64,000 nt of DNA from Neobacillus niacini (GTDB lineage: Bacteria > Bacillota > Bacilli > Bacillales > Cytobacillaceae), in the NCBI RefSeq assembly GCF_030817595.1, contig NZ_JAUSZN010000001.1:4471501-4535500 (forward strand). The letters run 5' to 3'. Of the stretch, positions 1 to 8,210 are shown in pieces. Positions within the stretch are counted from its first letter, which is position 1. Every line of letters begins with the position of its first letter. Under the pieces are notes generated by a model. It was given only the letters and a program-made list of their open reading frames with translations. It was not told the DNA's origin and did no database searches. The translations under genes were made by a program, and so were the position numbers.

Positions 1-144
1 TAAGAGAACATAAAAGCCTTTATCAAATGAAAGGGACGTGGAACGAAACAGGATACTGACTGAAATCAGAACGATGATACTTAAAGCGAGCCATAAACCT
101 TTTCCTCTTATGTTTTCCTTCCATTCCTTCCAAATGTAATGCAT
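1..144 (-). CDS. nosY: NosY-like ABC transporter permease, N-terminal part (cut by window edge)
   Basis: The first 48 codons of a minus-strand gene are visible. The ATG at 144 has a good ribosome binding site (AAGGGAG about 9 bases upstream) and the frame is open to the window edge. The peptide starts MHYIWKEWKENIRGKG and then runs into a hydrophobic segment (LWLALSIIVLISVSIL), as in the first membrane helix of NosY, the ABC permease that works with NosD and NosF in maturing the copper centres of N2O reductase. It overlaps the end of nosD by 37 bases in another frame, so it is probably co-translated in the nos operon. Function is inferred mostly from position; the rest of the gene lies outside the window. 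Confidence 0.6.
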   Translation of the reverse strand, partial: MHYIWKEWKENIRGKGLWLALSIIVLISVSILFRSTSLSFDKGFYVLL

Positions 145-1448
145 AGTAAATGTCTCCCTTTTAGTAGAATCAACACCGCGGCCAGCCCTACAGCGGCTAT
201 TAGAATGAGATGGTTATTGCCTTTGGCGGCAGCCAGTGGGTGCGGGTCATGAAACATAACCTTTTCGTCCATCAATACCGCATTCATTTTTTCATAGATT
301 GGCAGTACCGGACTTTTTAAAAATAAATAGGATAGTTCTTGATCTTCAAGTAATTGATATAACGATGATCGATAGGTTATAGGAAAGTCCCCAATGTCAT
401 CTTGGTTTAAATCGGTGAGCGGGAAAGAGCTTCCCCAGTTATTTCCTTTGCCATTATAGCTCCAGAAATTGTTTTCACCACTTCCACCAATGGTAACAGC
501 GGGAATAGTATTTTCGGTAATTAAGTTTTTTGAAAAAATTTGTTCATTAGAACTGGCCCAAAGCTCAATCCCAATTTGATTTTGAGAGATTTTATTGCCT
601 TCAAAACTGTTTCTTGTAGCTTGGTCAATATACATTCCTCTTTGGTTCATGTAAAACGTATTATTTTTTATCTGATTATCATTAGCTTGCAGCAGCAGTA
701 ATCCAAATGATTGGTTTCCATAGTTTACGATAAAATGATTATCTTCCAATACGAGATGGTTGGAATTCATGACCGCAGCGCCGCCCGTATTCATCGTAAA
801 GGTATTTTTCTTAAAAAGATTTTCATCAGAATACATGTAGTGCAGACCGTACCTGGTGTTACTAATATTATTTTGATAGCTTTCATTCTTGTTACCATAG
901 TCGAAAAACATGCCATCGCGCGTACCTTCGATGGTGTTATGTGTTAAAAGATTTTGATTGGAGTAATAGATATGGATCCCATTACCCTGTGCGGCAATTT
1001 CCCCTTTACCCATGCCTTTGATCTCAACATTGGAGATTTTATTTTCGTGTGCTTGACTTAAATAGATCCCGTGAAACGAATCGGTAATTTTTATGTTTTC
1101 GATGACATTTCCGTTGGTATGAATCTTGATCCCTGCATATTCCTCAGCAGAGTTTCGGTCCATACTGCTATTTGTGACCTTAAGGTTCCTAATCGTTACA
1201 TTAGGAGCTTTAATAGAGATGACGTTTCCAGTTCCATCTCCTTTTATCACCGTGTTAATAGTGCCAACTAAGGTCATTGATTTATTGATGACAATATTGC
1301 CCTCATACGTTTTATTTTCAAGTTGTAATACTGCTCCTTCTTCCAAGCTGTCGATCATGGCCTGCAAGTTTTCGGCAGCACTACTTTTCTCGGGAAATAC
1401 TAGAATAGTAATAGAGAAAATGAATAGAAAAAGCAGTAGTTTTTTCAT
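108..1448 (-). CDS. nosD: NosD, periplasmic copper-site maturation protein for N2O reductase
   Basis: 446-residue exported protein. A cleavable Sec signal (MKKLLLFLFIFSITILVFPEKSSAA) precedes a right-handed parallel beta-helix made of many short repeats with N-rich turns (for example NVTIRNLKVTNSS and ENKISNVEIKG), the CASH/NosD fold; a hydrophobic C-terminal segment (LILIAAVGLAAVLILLKG) probably anchors it. In the family NosD acts with the ABC pair NosF/NosY to supply the Cu-S cluster of NosZ. I start at ATG 1448 rather than the longer in-frame start at 1466: it overlaps the stop of the preceding gene as ATGA, implying translational coupling, and GGAAGG lies 10 bases upstream. Third gene downstream of nosZ-type cytochrome c in the same operon. 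Confidence 0.88.
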   Translation of the reverse strand: MKKLLLFLFIFSITILVFPEKSSAAENLQAMIDSLEEGAVLQLENKTYEGNIVINKSMTLVGTINTVIKGDGTGNVISIKAPNVTIRNLKVTNSSMDRNSAEEYAGIKIHTNGNVIENIKITDSFHGIYLSQAHENKISNVEIKGMGKGEIAAQGNGIHIYYSNQNLLTHNTIEGTRDGMFFDYGNKNESYQNNISNTRYGLHYMYSDENLFKKNTFTMNTGGAAVMNSNHLVLEDNHFIVNYGNQSFGLLLLQANDNQIKNNTFYMNQRGMYIDQATRNSFEGNKISQNQIGIELWASSNEQIFSKNLITENTIPAVTIGGSGENNFWSYNGKGNNWGSSFPLTDLNQDDIGDFPITYRSSLYQLLEDQELSYLFLKSPVLPIYEKMNAVLMDEKVMFHDPHPLAAAKGNNHLILIAAVGLAAVLILLKGRHLLCITFGRNGRKT

Positions 1449-2011
1449 CTTGTTCGATCCTTCCATAACGGAATCAGTAATAAAATAAAGGCTGCAATCA
1501 GGAAATACGAACCGTATCCAAGGATACTTTCAGTGACAAAGTTTGCAACTGTATTATGCCCTAAAAGCGGCGGAACAAATGGGTCGATTTTTATCGGTGC
1601 GGTTGGGCTTAGGTTGGTGCCAAATTTGCGAAGCGCACGTGATAGGTCCCAAGCACCAAGACTGCCGCCAATGATAAATAAACCAATTAATCCATATAGG
1701 ACTGATTTTTTTCGCAGAATGGCTGTCAAAAGAGTAATGACTGCTAAACCAATCACTAAGTATGATAGATACGCTAATTCTGGGAAATTCTCTTCGCTAA
1801 AATTTTCCATTCCAATATAGTGATTCAACCCGTTAACGATATCAATTTCGCCCTCAAGCTTATTGGGATATACAATGATATTTAACCCTTCAGGATACTG
1901 AGGAGCAAAGAAAATCATCTGCCACCAAGGAAAGTATAATGATAGGACAACTAGGACGGCAGCAAGGGCAATCAGGATCGATGAAAGAAGTGATAATTTT
2001 TTTGCCTTCAT
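1445..2011 (-). CDS. nosB: NosB-like four-helix membrane protein of the clade II nos cluster
   Basis: 188 residues with about four hydrophobic helices: near residues 9-30, 70-95, 103-123 and 160-182 of the chain. A long outside loop between helices 1 and 2 carries PQYPEGLNIIVYPNKLEG. Its slot between nosZ and nosD is where clade II (Sec-dependent) N2O reductase clusters of Bacillus and Geobacillus carry a membrane protein often called NosB; the biochemical role is not established. The ATG at 2011 is preferred because AGAAAGGAC sits about 9 bases upstream, whereas the TTG three codons earlier would be almost on top of it. The stop overlaps the nosD start. Confidence 0.72.
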   Translation of the reverse strand: MKAKKLSLLSSILIALAAVLVVLSLYFPWWQMIFFAPQYPEGLNIIVYPNKLEGEIDIVNGLNHYIGMENFSEENFPELAYLSYLVIGLAVITLLTAILRKKSVLYGLIGLFIIGGSLGAWDLSRALRKFGTNLSPTAPIKIDPFVPPLLGHNTVANFVTESILGYGSYFLIAAFILLLIPLWKDRTR

Positions 2012-2077
2012 GTAAAACAAGTCCTTTCTAAACGGAGAAGGGTACCAATTGAATCAATTGATACCCTTACCATCTTT

Positions 2078-3946
2078 TTAGTTCTTTGGTTTAACAAGGA
2101 AGTAGCCAGTCATTTCTTGGTGCAGTGCTGAACAGAAGTTAGTACAGTAAAGCGGGAATGTACCTGCTTTGTCTGCAGTAAATTCCAGCGTATTCGTTTG
2201 GCCAGGCTGAACTTCCATGTTTAAGTTATAGCTGTTGATGGCAAATCCGTGGGTAATATCCTCATCAAAATCCGTATTCGTTAAGTGGATAAACACCTTA
2301 TCTCCTTGATTGACTTCAATCACATCAGGACGTTTTGCTTTGGCGTCAAAGATAAATTTCGACCGCATGGCGATACCGTAGACATGAACTTCATTTCCAT
2401 TGCGGACAATCTTAGCGTCTTCTTGCTTATAAGTCGCAAGCTTATTGTTTTCGTCCTTTGGATAAACTTCAATCGTTTTAATCTTATCTGCTTTAATGAT
2501 TTGAGCGTAGTGCGGCTCGGGGTTTACAGGTGAAGATTGAATAACCTTCATTTTGCCGTTGATATCAATCAGCTGCATGGACTCGGGATGTGAAGGTCCA
2601 ACGGATAGATAGCTGTCTTTTGCAATTTTGTTCAAAGCAATCAGCCACTTTCCATCAGGTGAAACTGTATCACCTTCAGCTGCTACAGAGTGTCCCGGTG
2701 AATATTGAACGGGAATACGGTCTAACGTTTCTCCTGTTTTTGGATCCCATTTCACGATTTCAGAAGAAATGAACATTGTTGTGTAAGCCATTCCTTTATC
2801 ATCAAATTGAGTGTGAAGCGGTCCAAGTGCGTTTTCAGGGTTAACCTCTCTTTCCATGACAGATTCATATTTTAAGATTGGAATACCGTTACGTTCGCCG
2901 GAGAAGTCTTGGTTTTTCACAGCTTCAAATGCTTTATCAAAAGAGAAAACTGTCATCGATGGTGCAAGTTTCCCAGAAGCAATAAAGTGTTTTCCATCAG
3001 GCGTTACGTCGACACCATGTGGTGATTTCGCAACAGGAACAAGGTAAATACCGCCTTTATGCTTCTCAGGGAAGATCATTTTTTGACCAGTAACTTCGTC
3101 ATACTGTCCTTCAGCGACCATTTTCTCAAGCTCTTTCCAGTTAAAAAGAACAATGAAGTCACGGTCTGCCTGTGAGGCGTTAATTTCTAGATTCGTAGTC
3201 GCTTCTTCTGTGTTGTAGGTTGTCATAACTGCCCAATCTGCAGAGCTTTTCTTACCAGCATCTGATAAATCGTAAGACCATGGCGGAAGCGCGACTTGGT
3301 AGGCAATATTTAGTTTTTCTTGGTTTTGGTCAAACGTTACAGCTGACATTACACCGCGGTACTGCTGGCTGTATTCGTCTAAAGGCTTGTAATCAGAGCC
3401 GATGGGAACCGCGAAACGTGTTGGCAGGAACATGTACTCGGTATTTTCCGTAACGAACGCCGCACAGTGCGGGCCGCTTGTGTTTGGAACATTAATGATG
3501 TCTTTAACGGTAAACGTTTCTAAATCCATTGCCGCAGCACGGCTGTTTCCGACATCTGTAGCAAACATATATTTACCGTCATAGTCACCTTTTGTTTCAG
3601 AGAATGCAGGATGATGAAGGTCTCCCCACGTGTAGCCGCCCATCATCTTTTTAGAATGTTCGTCAAATCCATAGCCTGTTGCAGAGTCCTGTGAGAATAC
3701 GGGTACGGTACGGATATGACGCATGGAAGGAACACCATAGATAAACATTTGACCAGAGTGGCCACCGGATGCGAATAAGTAGTAATCATCTTTTTCACCG
3801 AAAGGAACATAAACTTTCTCTGCGTCACTTTTGGTACTGCCTGAAGCAGCTTGATTGTTTGTACTAGTAGAAAAATCGGCAAAGGAAATCGTTGCTGCGA
3901 CAAAACCTGCTAGTAAACCAGAGGCAATTGGAATCCATTTCTTCAT
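2078..3946 (-). CDS. nosZ: Nitrous oxide reductase NosZ, Sec-exported clade II type
   Basis: 622 residues; reduces N2O to N2 in the exported space. The N-terminus has a Sec-type signal (MKKWIPIASGLLAGFVAATISF) without twin arginines, the mark of clade II enzymes. The beta-propeller follows, with copper-site histidines including H111-H112 in GDLHHPAF. The C-terminal cupredoxin domain carries the CuA set: H566 (ITHGF), C601, C605, H609 and M612 in YCTNFCSALHQEM. All expected CuA ligands are present. Start has AAGGTGG upstream. The electron donor is probably the cytochrome c encoded 16 bases upstream. FNR-type boxes ahead of the operon suggest anaerobic control. Confidence 0.95.
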   Translation of the reverse strand: MKKWIPIASGLLAGFVAATISFADFSTSTNNQAASGSTKSDAEKVYVPFGEKDDYYLFASGGHSGQMFIYGVPSMRHIRTVPVFSQDSATGYGFDEHSKKMMGGYTWGDLHHPAFSETKGDYDGKYMFATDVGNSRAAAMDLETFTVKDIINVPNTSGPHCAAFVTENTEYMFLPTRFAVPIGSDYKPLDEYSQQYRGVMSAVTFDQNQEKLNIAYQVALPPWSYDLSDAGKKSSADWAVMTTYNTEEATTNLEINASQADRDFIVLFNWKELEKMVAEGQYDEVTGQKMIFPEKHKGGIYLVPVAKSPHGVDVTPDGKHFIASGKLAPSMTVFSFDKAFEAVKNQDFSGERNGIPILKYESVMEREVNPENALGPLHTQFDDKGMAYTTMFISSEIVKWDPKTGETLDRIPVQYSPGHSVAAEGDTVSPDGKWLIALNKIAKDSYLSVGPSHPESMQLIDINGKMKVIQSSPVNPEPHYAQIIKADKIKTIEVYPKDENNKLATYKQEDAKIVRNGNEVHVYGIAMRSKFIFDAKAKRPDVIEVNQGDKVFIHLTNTDFDEDITHGFAINSYNLNMEVQPGQTNTLEFTADKAGTFPLYCTNFCSALHQEMTGYFLVKPKN

Positions 3947-3962
3947 CTATAACACCACCTTT

Positions 3963-4406
3963 TTATTTTTCAGAAGCTTGTTTTAACATATCTAACACTT
4001 GCGTGCGTTCTTCATCTGTTAATGGGTTACCGCCGATAACGCCGGACATAACCGCTGATGTTGGCTCTTTTAAGAATTCTTCAATCGGCTTTCCATGCTT
4101 TCCTTCAACATCTGTAAAGGCTTTTGAAAGGTCAGGTCCTGTTGCTCCACCTTCTAAACCGAGTGCATCCACTGCGTGACAGCCTAGACATCCTTTACTG
4201 TTGAGTATATTTGCTTCATCTACGGAAGCCGTTTCCTTTACTGCCTCTGTTTCTTGCTTTTCTGTTGTGCTAGTTGCATCTGTTGGTTCTGTTTGAGCGA
4301 TCTGAGGCTGTTTATCTGAATCGCCCATGATGACACCAAATACCAAGTATCCAAGACCAAAACCAATGACTAAGCTAATCGCAAAGCTAATAATTGCCTT
4401 ATTCAT
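3963..4406 (-). CDS. nosC: Membrane-anchored monohaem cytochrome c of the nos operon (NosC-like)
   Basis: 147 residues. An N-terminal membrane anchor (residues 4-27) is followed by a flexible T/E/Q-rich linker (about 30-65) and a single cytochrome c domain with haem motif CLGCH at 73-77. M120 in SAVMSGVIGG is a candidate distal ligand. First gene of the minus-strand operon, 16 bases before nosZ, as in Geobacillus and Bacillus nos clusters where a small cytochrome c is thought to pass electrons from the quinol/cytochrome bc pathway to NosZ. The start is the only ATG that gives the anchor. Confidence 0.85.
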   Translation of the reverse strand: MNKAIISFAISLVIGFGLGYLVFGVIMGDSDKQPQIAQTEPTDATSTTEKQETEAVKETASVDEANILNSKGCLGCHAVDALGLEGGATGPDLSKAFTDVEGKHGKPIEEFLKEPTSAVMSGVIGGNPLTDEERTQVLDMLKQASEK

Positions 4407-4466
4407 ACTTCCCCCTCCTTCTGTCTATTCAACAACTTCATCCTAATCGGATTTCATGTGTAATTT

Positions 4467-4482
4467 TGTGATAAACTTCACT
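4467..4482. promoter_or_regulatory. FNR-type box upstream of the nos operon
   Basis: TGTGA-N6-TCACT, one base from the TGTGA-N6-TCACA palindrome bound by Bacillus Fnr. It lies 60 bases before the nosC start codon. The match is seen directly; binding and the promoter position are inferred. Confidence 0.55.
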
Positions 4483-4497
4483 GTTTCTTGTTTAAAT

Positions 4498-4558
4498 TTG
4501 AACGTTTTGTGAAGGGTATTGATATGTAAGTGTTTTAAAAATTGAACGTTTTGTGAAG
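4498..4558. repeat. Two direct copies of a 17-bp sequence in the nos/fnr control region
   Basis: TTGAACGTTTTGTGAAG occurs at 4498-4514 and again, identical, at 4542-4558, start to start 44 bp, about four helical turns. Each copy carries a TGTGA half-site; only the second continues into a full FNR-type box. Looks like a multi-site regulator target. Confidence 0.75.
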
Positions 4559-4567
4559 ATAATCACT
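4552..4567. promoter_or_regulatory. FNR-type box upstream of the Crp/Fnr gene
   Basis: A second TGTGA-N6-TCACT, 62 bases before the regulator start codon, a mirror image in spacing of the box in front of nosC. Suggests that one regulator controls both divergent units and possibly itself. Confidence 0.55.
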
Positions 4568-4629
4568 TCGAGTTGTGATTTTTTTTAATAGAATGGGAGG
4601 AAACATAAATTAGAGAGAGGAGGGGGAGA

Positions 4630-5373
4630 ATGAATCCCTCACATGCTTTAGAGGAACAGCCATTAGGAAGAGTAAGAGAGCTGAAAATCGAGGACTTCTT
4701 ACGAAAAATCGTCATTTTTAAAGATTTATCTGCAAAATCCCTGCGGCTTATTGCTAATCGTATTCAGACGTTAACCATTAAAAAAGGAGATCAGGTGATT
4801 TGTGAGGATGAATTGGCCAAGGGAGTATTTTTTATTCATGCAGGCGCGGTAAAGCTAACGAAACGAGATGAAAGCGGAAATGAGATCATTGTTTGTATGA
4901 AGCAAAAGGGTGATGTGTTTGCAGAAGCTTGTTTATTTTCTAAAACCTCTTTGATGTACCCAGCGACAGCTACTATGCTCCAAGATGGCCAGCTTTTCTT
5001 TCTAGATAAAATGGAATTAGAGAAGGGGCTTCATGAATATCCAGAGTTAGCTGTCCAAATGATCCAATACATGAGTGATTCGCTGCGCGAGATGACGTCA
5101 ACCTTAAGGGATGTTGCGCTGTTAGATGTTTATGCGAAAACAGTAAAGACGTTAGAGCGCTTAGGAAATAAATTTAATACCTCTGCCTCGAGGTGGAACA
5201 TTGAAATCCCGTTGACGATACAAGAATTTGCAACTGTGGTAGGAACGACGAGGGAGAGTGTAAGCCGGGTTTTTTCGAAATTAAAAAAAGAAGGAATCAT
5301 CGAAATGAAATCACGGAAAATTATCATCCTTGATATGTGCCGGCTCTGTGCTTTGATGAATACCACCTATTAA
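4630..5373 (+). CDS. Crp/Fnr-family transcription regulator
   Basis: 247 residues. A cyclic-nucleotide-binding-like beta-roll (about 30-140, starting FLRKIVIFKDLSAKSLRLIA) is followed by a dimer helix (EMTSTLRDVALLDVYAKTV) and a Crp-type winged helix (about 175-235) whose recognition helix TRESVSRVFSKL has the E-x-x-S-R pattern of Fnr. The tail ends MCRLCALMNTTY: C237 and C240 form a CxxC. B. subtilis Fnr ligates its iron-sulfur cluster with three C-terminal cysteines, so either a different ligand completes the set or this is a related regulator sensing something else. Good RBS (GGAGGGGGA). Divergent from nos, with FNR-type boxes between, so a role in anaerobic respiration is likely. Confidence 0.85.
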   Translation: MNPSHALEEQPLGRVRELKIEDFLRKIVIFKDLSAKSLRLIANRIQTLTIKKGDQVICEDELAKGVFFIHAGAVKLTKRDESGNEIIVCMKQKGDVFAEACLFSKTSLMYPATATMLQDGQLFFLDKMELEKGLHEYPELAVQMIQYMSDSLREMTSTLRDVALLDVYAKTVKTLERLGNKFNTSASRWNIEIPLTIQEFATVVGTTRESVSRVFSKLKKEGIIEMKSRKIIILDMCRLCALMNTTY

Positions 5374-5406
5374 GAAAACCCTTCGCCAGTGCGCGAAGGG
5401 TTTTCT
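5373..5406 (+). terminator. Terminator-like hairpin after the Crp/Fnr gene
   Basis: A 14-bp perfect stem (AGAAAACCCTTCGC with GCGAAGGGTTTTCT) around a 6-base loop starts at the stop codon. The T run is within the 3' arm. Confidence 0.75.
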
Positions 5407-5423
5407 GTGCTAGTAAGTTTCTT

Positions 5424-5792
5424 AAGGACAAACTTGATGAAACCGCAAGAGATTTGTCCTCAATGAGTGCTCTTGAGGACAAAACTTAGATGAGCCAGTA
5501 AGAGATTTGTCCTCAATAAGGGCTCTTGGGGACAAAACTTAGATGAGCCAGTAAGAGATTTGTCCTCAATATGGGATCTTGAGGACAAAACTTAGATGAG
5601 CCAGTAAGAGATTTGTCCTCAATATGGGATCTTGAGGACAAAACTTAGATGAGCCAGTAAGGGATTTGTCCTCAATAAGGGCTCTTAGGGACAAAACTTA
5701 GATGAGCCAGTAAGAGATTTGTCCTCAATAAGGGATCTTGAGGACAAATTTCAGACGAGTCAGATAAGGATTTGTCCTTAATAACGGTTCTT
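5424..5792. repeat. Tandem array of seven units, 53-bp period, each an inverted repeat
   Basis: Units begin at 5424 (51 bp, diverged), 5475, 5528, 5581, 5634, 5687 and 5740, the last also diverged, with the start of an eighth at 5793. Each unit holds GAGGACAAA and, about 22 bases later, TTTGTCCTC, so each can fold into a hairpin. Inner copies differ by a few bases only. There are no unique spacers. It fills the gap between the Crp/Fnr terminator and the end of bshB2; I see no gene in it. Confidence 0.9.
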
Positions 5793-5805
5793 AAGGGAAC
5801 TCAAT

Positions 5806-6477
5806 TTACTTATCAAATTTGTATGTCCAAAACCGTTCGTTGTTGATCCAGACCATCATTTGCGGGTCTTGGTTCTTTAACTTCTCAGTCACGTCGCCAA
5901 ACATTTGCTCCGTCTGGGAACGATGGGCTTGAATCGCTGCGAGCTTTTTATCGGCAACAGCGCTAATGTTATGGACAATGTCGGCCTCACCGAGCTCTTC
6001 CACGCAATTATTTGAAAAAGCAACACAGTGCAGTTTAGGTCTTGCAGCAGCAGGTAAAGATTCAACTGCCCTCACAACCGCCGCACCGGTGGCGTCATGG
6101 TCAGGGTGAACGGAGTATCCTGGATAAAAAGTAATGATCAGTGATGGATTTACTTCATTAATCAACGACAACATCGCTTTCGCTAGTTTTTCATCGTCTT
6201 CAAACTCCACCGTTTTATCACGATATCCTAGCATTCGCAAATCTTGAATACCTAATGCCGCGGCGGCAGCCTTAAGTTCTTCTTTTCTAATTTTCGGGAG
6301 ATTTTCTCGATTGGTAAAAGGGGGATTCCCCATGTTGCGTCCCATTTCTCCCAAGGTTAAGCAGGCATAGGTGACAGGAGTACCGTTTTGTACATGGGTG
6401 GCAATGGTTCCTGACACTCCAAAAGCTTCGTCATCCGGATGTGGAAAGACGACTAATACATGACGTTCTTTTTCCAT
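5806..6477 (-). CDS. bshB2: Bacillithiol biosynthesis deacetylase BshB2 (PIG-L family)
   Basis: 223 residues. Hydrolyses the N-acetyl group of GlcNAc-malate in bacillithiol synthesis. The zinc and catalytic motif PHPDDE is at 12-17, and the second metal motif HPDHDATG lies near residue 124. Length and sequence fit YojG/BshB2 of B. subtilis, a PIG-L/LmbE-type enzyme. It follows yojF by 18 bases, the same pair as in B. subtilis, with a strong RBS (AGAAAGGAGG). Its end abuts the 53-bp array. Confidence 0.92.
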   Translation of the reverse strand: MEKERHVLVVFPHPDDEAFGVSGTIATHVQNGTPVTYACLTLGEMGRNMGNPPFTNRENLPKIRKEELKAAAAALGIQDLRMLGYRDKTVEFEDDEKLAKAMLSLINEVNPSLIITFYPGYSVHPDHDATGAAVVRAVESLPAAARPKLHCVAFSNNCVEELGEADIVHNISAVADKKLAAIQAHRSQTEQMFGDVTEKLKNQDPQMMVWINNERFWTYKFDK

Positions 6478-6495
6478 AATAGGCTCCTCCTTTCT

Positions 6496-6846
6496 TTACT
6501 CAAACGGTGTAGCGCTGATTTCAAGAGCGACCGCGAGTTTTCCTTTGTTATCATGACCGGCTAGGAGCAAACGGTTTTGCTCATCCACTTCAAAATGAGT
6601 AAGACCTTCTGCGTAAATCCAGCCAAGATTTATTTTTAAACCAACACGATAGGGATCATTTCCAGTGATTTTCCCAATTTCGTATCGTACTAATGCGTTA
6701 CGGATATAGGCACCTGCTGAAAAGAAAGTTTGATCATGATGAGATGCATAGGCACCATTGGTTGTTTCCAGGTGAATATACACATCCTGATTCGCGAATG
6801 CGTTAATCGCTTCTTGAACCTGACGATAATCCTTAATTGGTTCCAT
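6496..6846 (-). CDS. yojF: YojF family protein (DUF1806)
   Basis: 116 residues, soluble, no signal or membrane segment. It starts MEPIKDYRQVQEAINAFANQ and contains the family's GAYIRNALVRYEIG and GLKINLGWIYAEGLTHFE. Function is unknown; its constant pairing with bshB2 suggests a link to bacillithiol metabolism. ATG 6846 is chosen over an upstream in-frame ATG at 6900 because AAAGGAG lies 8 bases before it and the extra 18 residues do not resemble the family. Confidence 0.85.
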   Translation of the reverse strand: MEPIKDYRQVQEAINAFANQDVYIHLETTNGAYASHHDQTFFSAGAYIRNALVRYEIGKITGNDPYRVGLKINLGWIYAEGLTHFEVDEQNRLLLAGHDNKGKLAVALEISATPFE

Positions 6847-6941
6847 AATTCTTTCTCCTTTCCCTGTGCAAGGTATGTAAATTAATAATGTAACTATCAT
6901 ACTAAAATCACAATGAAAAAGCGAAATCCTTGCTTTAAAAA

Positions 6942-7124
6942 GGCTGTGTTAAATTAGGCTGTTGATTTGCGCTCCAGGCGCTACGCTTTCCGCGGGCTCG
7001 CCCGTGAGCCTCCTCGGTCGTTCCGACCTGTGGGGTCTCACTCAGCTCGTTCATCACGCAGGAGTCGAGCGCCTTCCGCTCCAATCAACAGGTTCTAAAA
7101 TCATTAGTATTCATTAACACAGCC
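6942..7124. repeat. Interspersed element, copy 1 (183 bp, opposite orientation to the others)
   Basis: Bounded by perfect terminal inverted repeats GGCTGTGTTAA and TTAACACAGCC. Inside are the family blocks GTTGATTTGCGCTCCAGGC, TCCTCGGTCG, GTCTCACTCAGC and CTTCCGCTCCAATCAACAGG. No coding frame of note. It lies between yojF and the pdxK terminator and nearly fills that 320-base gap. Confidence 0.85.
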
Positions 7125-7161
7125 AAAAACAGAGTCGAACTCAATGTCCGACTCTGTTTTT
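7125..7161 (-). terminator. Rho-independent terminator of pdxK
   Basis: A 13-bp stem AAAAACAGAGTCG / CGACTCTGTTTTT with an 11-base loop, directly after the pdxK stop and next to the interspersed element. Read on the minus strand it ends in a T run. Confidence 0.8.
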
Positions 7162-7167
7162 GTATGA

Positions 7168-7995
7168 TTAACAATCTGTGCAGTATTCAGTTTTTGCACC
7201 GCGGTAGGCACCATGCCAAGTAGGTCCGACAAATTCATTTAAGCGGAAGCCCTGGCTGATAGCAGCGGAGATGAAGTCCTTTGCCACCTCGACCGCCTCA
7301 ACAACTGAACGACCTTTAGCAAGCTCTGCAGTAATGGCAGACGAGAATGTACAGCCTGCTCCATGTGTAAAGTTTGTTTCCACTTTCTCAGATTCAAATA
7401 TTGTAAAGTCTTTGCCATCATATAAAAGGTCAATTGACTTTTCCTCTGTTAAAAGCTTGCTGCCGCCTTTAATGACAACATACTTCGCACCTAAATCGTG
7501 TATTTTTACAGCAGCTTCTTTCATCTGCTCTAACGTTTTAACCGGGCCTGTTTGAGCTAATTGACCTGCTTCGAACAGGTTCGGTGTCACAACTAAAGCA
7601 CGTGGCAATAAGAGTTCGCGCATAGCGTCGGTTGTTTCTGGATTTAATACCTCATCCTCGCCCTTACAAACCATAACAGGGTCGATGACGACGCGCTCTA
7701 ATTTATGTTCATCGATAACCTTTGCTACTAACTCAATAATCTCAACTGTACCGAGCATCCCTGTTTTCATTGCGTCAATTCCTACAGATAGGACGGTATC
7801 AATTTGTGGTTTTAGAGTTTCAACTGAAATAGGAAACACACTGTGGTGCCAATCCTTTGGATCCATCGTAACGATGGTTGTCAGTGCTGTCATCCCATAA
7901 ACTCCGAGCTCTTGAAATGTTTTGATATCGGCTTGGATTCCAGCACCCCCGCTCGTATCTGAACCAGCAATTGTCATAACCTTTTTGATTGTCAT
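7168..7995 (-). CDS. pdxK: Pyridoxine/hydroxymethylpyrimidine kinase PdxK (ThiD family)
   Basis: 275 residues of the ribokinase fold. Phosphorylates pyridoxal-type substrates and, in relatives, hydroxymethylpyrimidine. It has the family start TIAGSDTSGGAGIQADIKTFQE, the substrate-lid region VIDPVMVCKG and the anion-hole/ATP motif THGAGCTFSSAITAELAKG with the usual Cys. Sequence is closest in my memory to B. subtilis PdxK (YwdB), whose gene also lies near gerQ. ATG 7995 has GGAGGA six bases upstream; a longer frame from 8034 lacks support. The C-terminus ends CTDC, which is unusual. Confidence 0.85.
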   Translation of the reverse strand: MTIKKVMTIAGSDTSGGAGIQADIKTFQELGVYGMTALTTIVTMDPKDWHHSVFPISVETLKPQIDTVLSVGIDAMKTGMLGTVEIIELVAKVIDEHKLERVVIDPVMVCKGEDEVLNPETTDAMRELLLPRALVVTPNLFEAGQLAQTGPVKTLEQMKEAAVKIHDLGAKYVVIKGGSKLLTEEKSIDLLYDGKDFTIFESEKVETNFTHGAGCTFSSAITAELAKGRSVVEAVEVAKDFISAAISQGFRLNEFVGPTWHGAYRGAKTEYCTDC

Positions 7996-8210
7996 ATGTA
8001 CTCCTCCTAAAAAACGAGTTGGTGATTTTTTCACTTATTCCTATTATAAAACAAACTAGAAAATATAGCAGAATTTTTACAAATGCTCTGATTTTGTCAG
8101 AAAAATGACAATTGACCGTATTTACCCTAATTAAATCGTTTTATGTGATAAATCTTACTTCAGAGAAAAAGGACTCATCGTACGATAGTACTAAAGATAC
8201 ACTTTTTTAA

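Noticed and set aside
5424..5792. CRISPR-like array
   Set aside because: Units of 53 bp follow each other without unique spacers and there are no cas genes nearby; it is a plain tandem repeat.
8144..8159. FNR-type box TGTGA-N6-TTACT
   Set aside because: The right half misses two of five positions and it is over 300 bases from fdhD.
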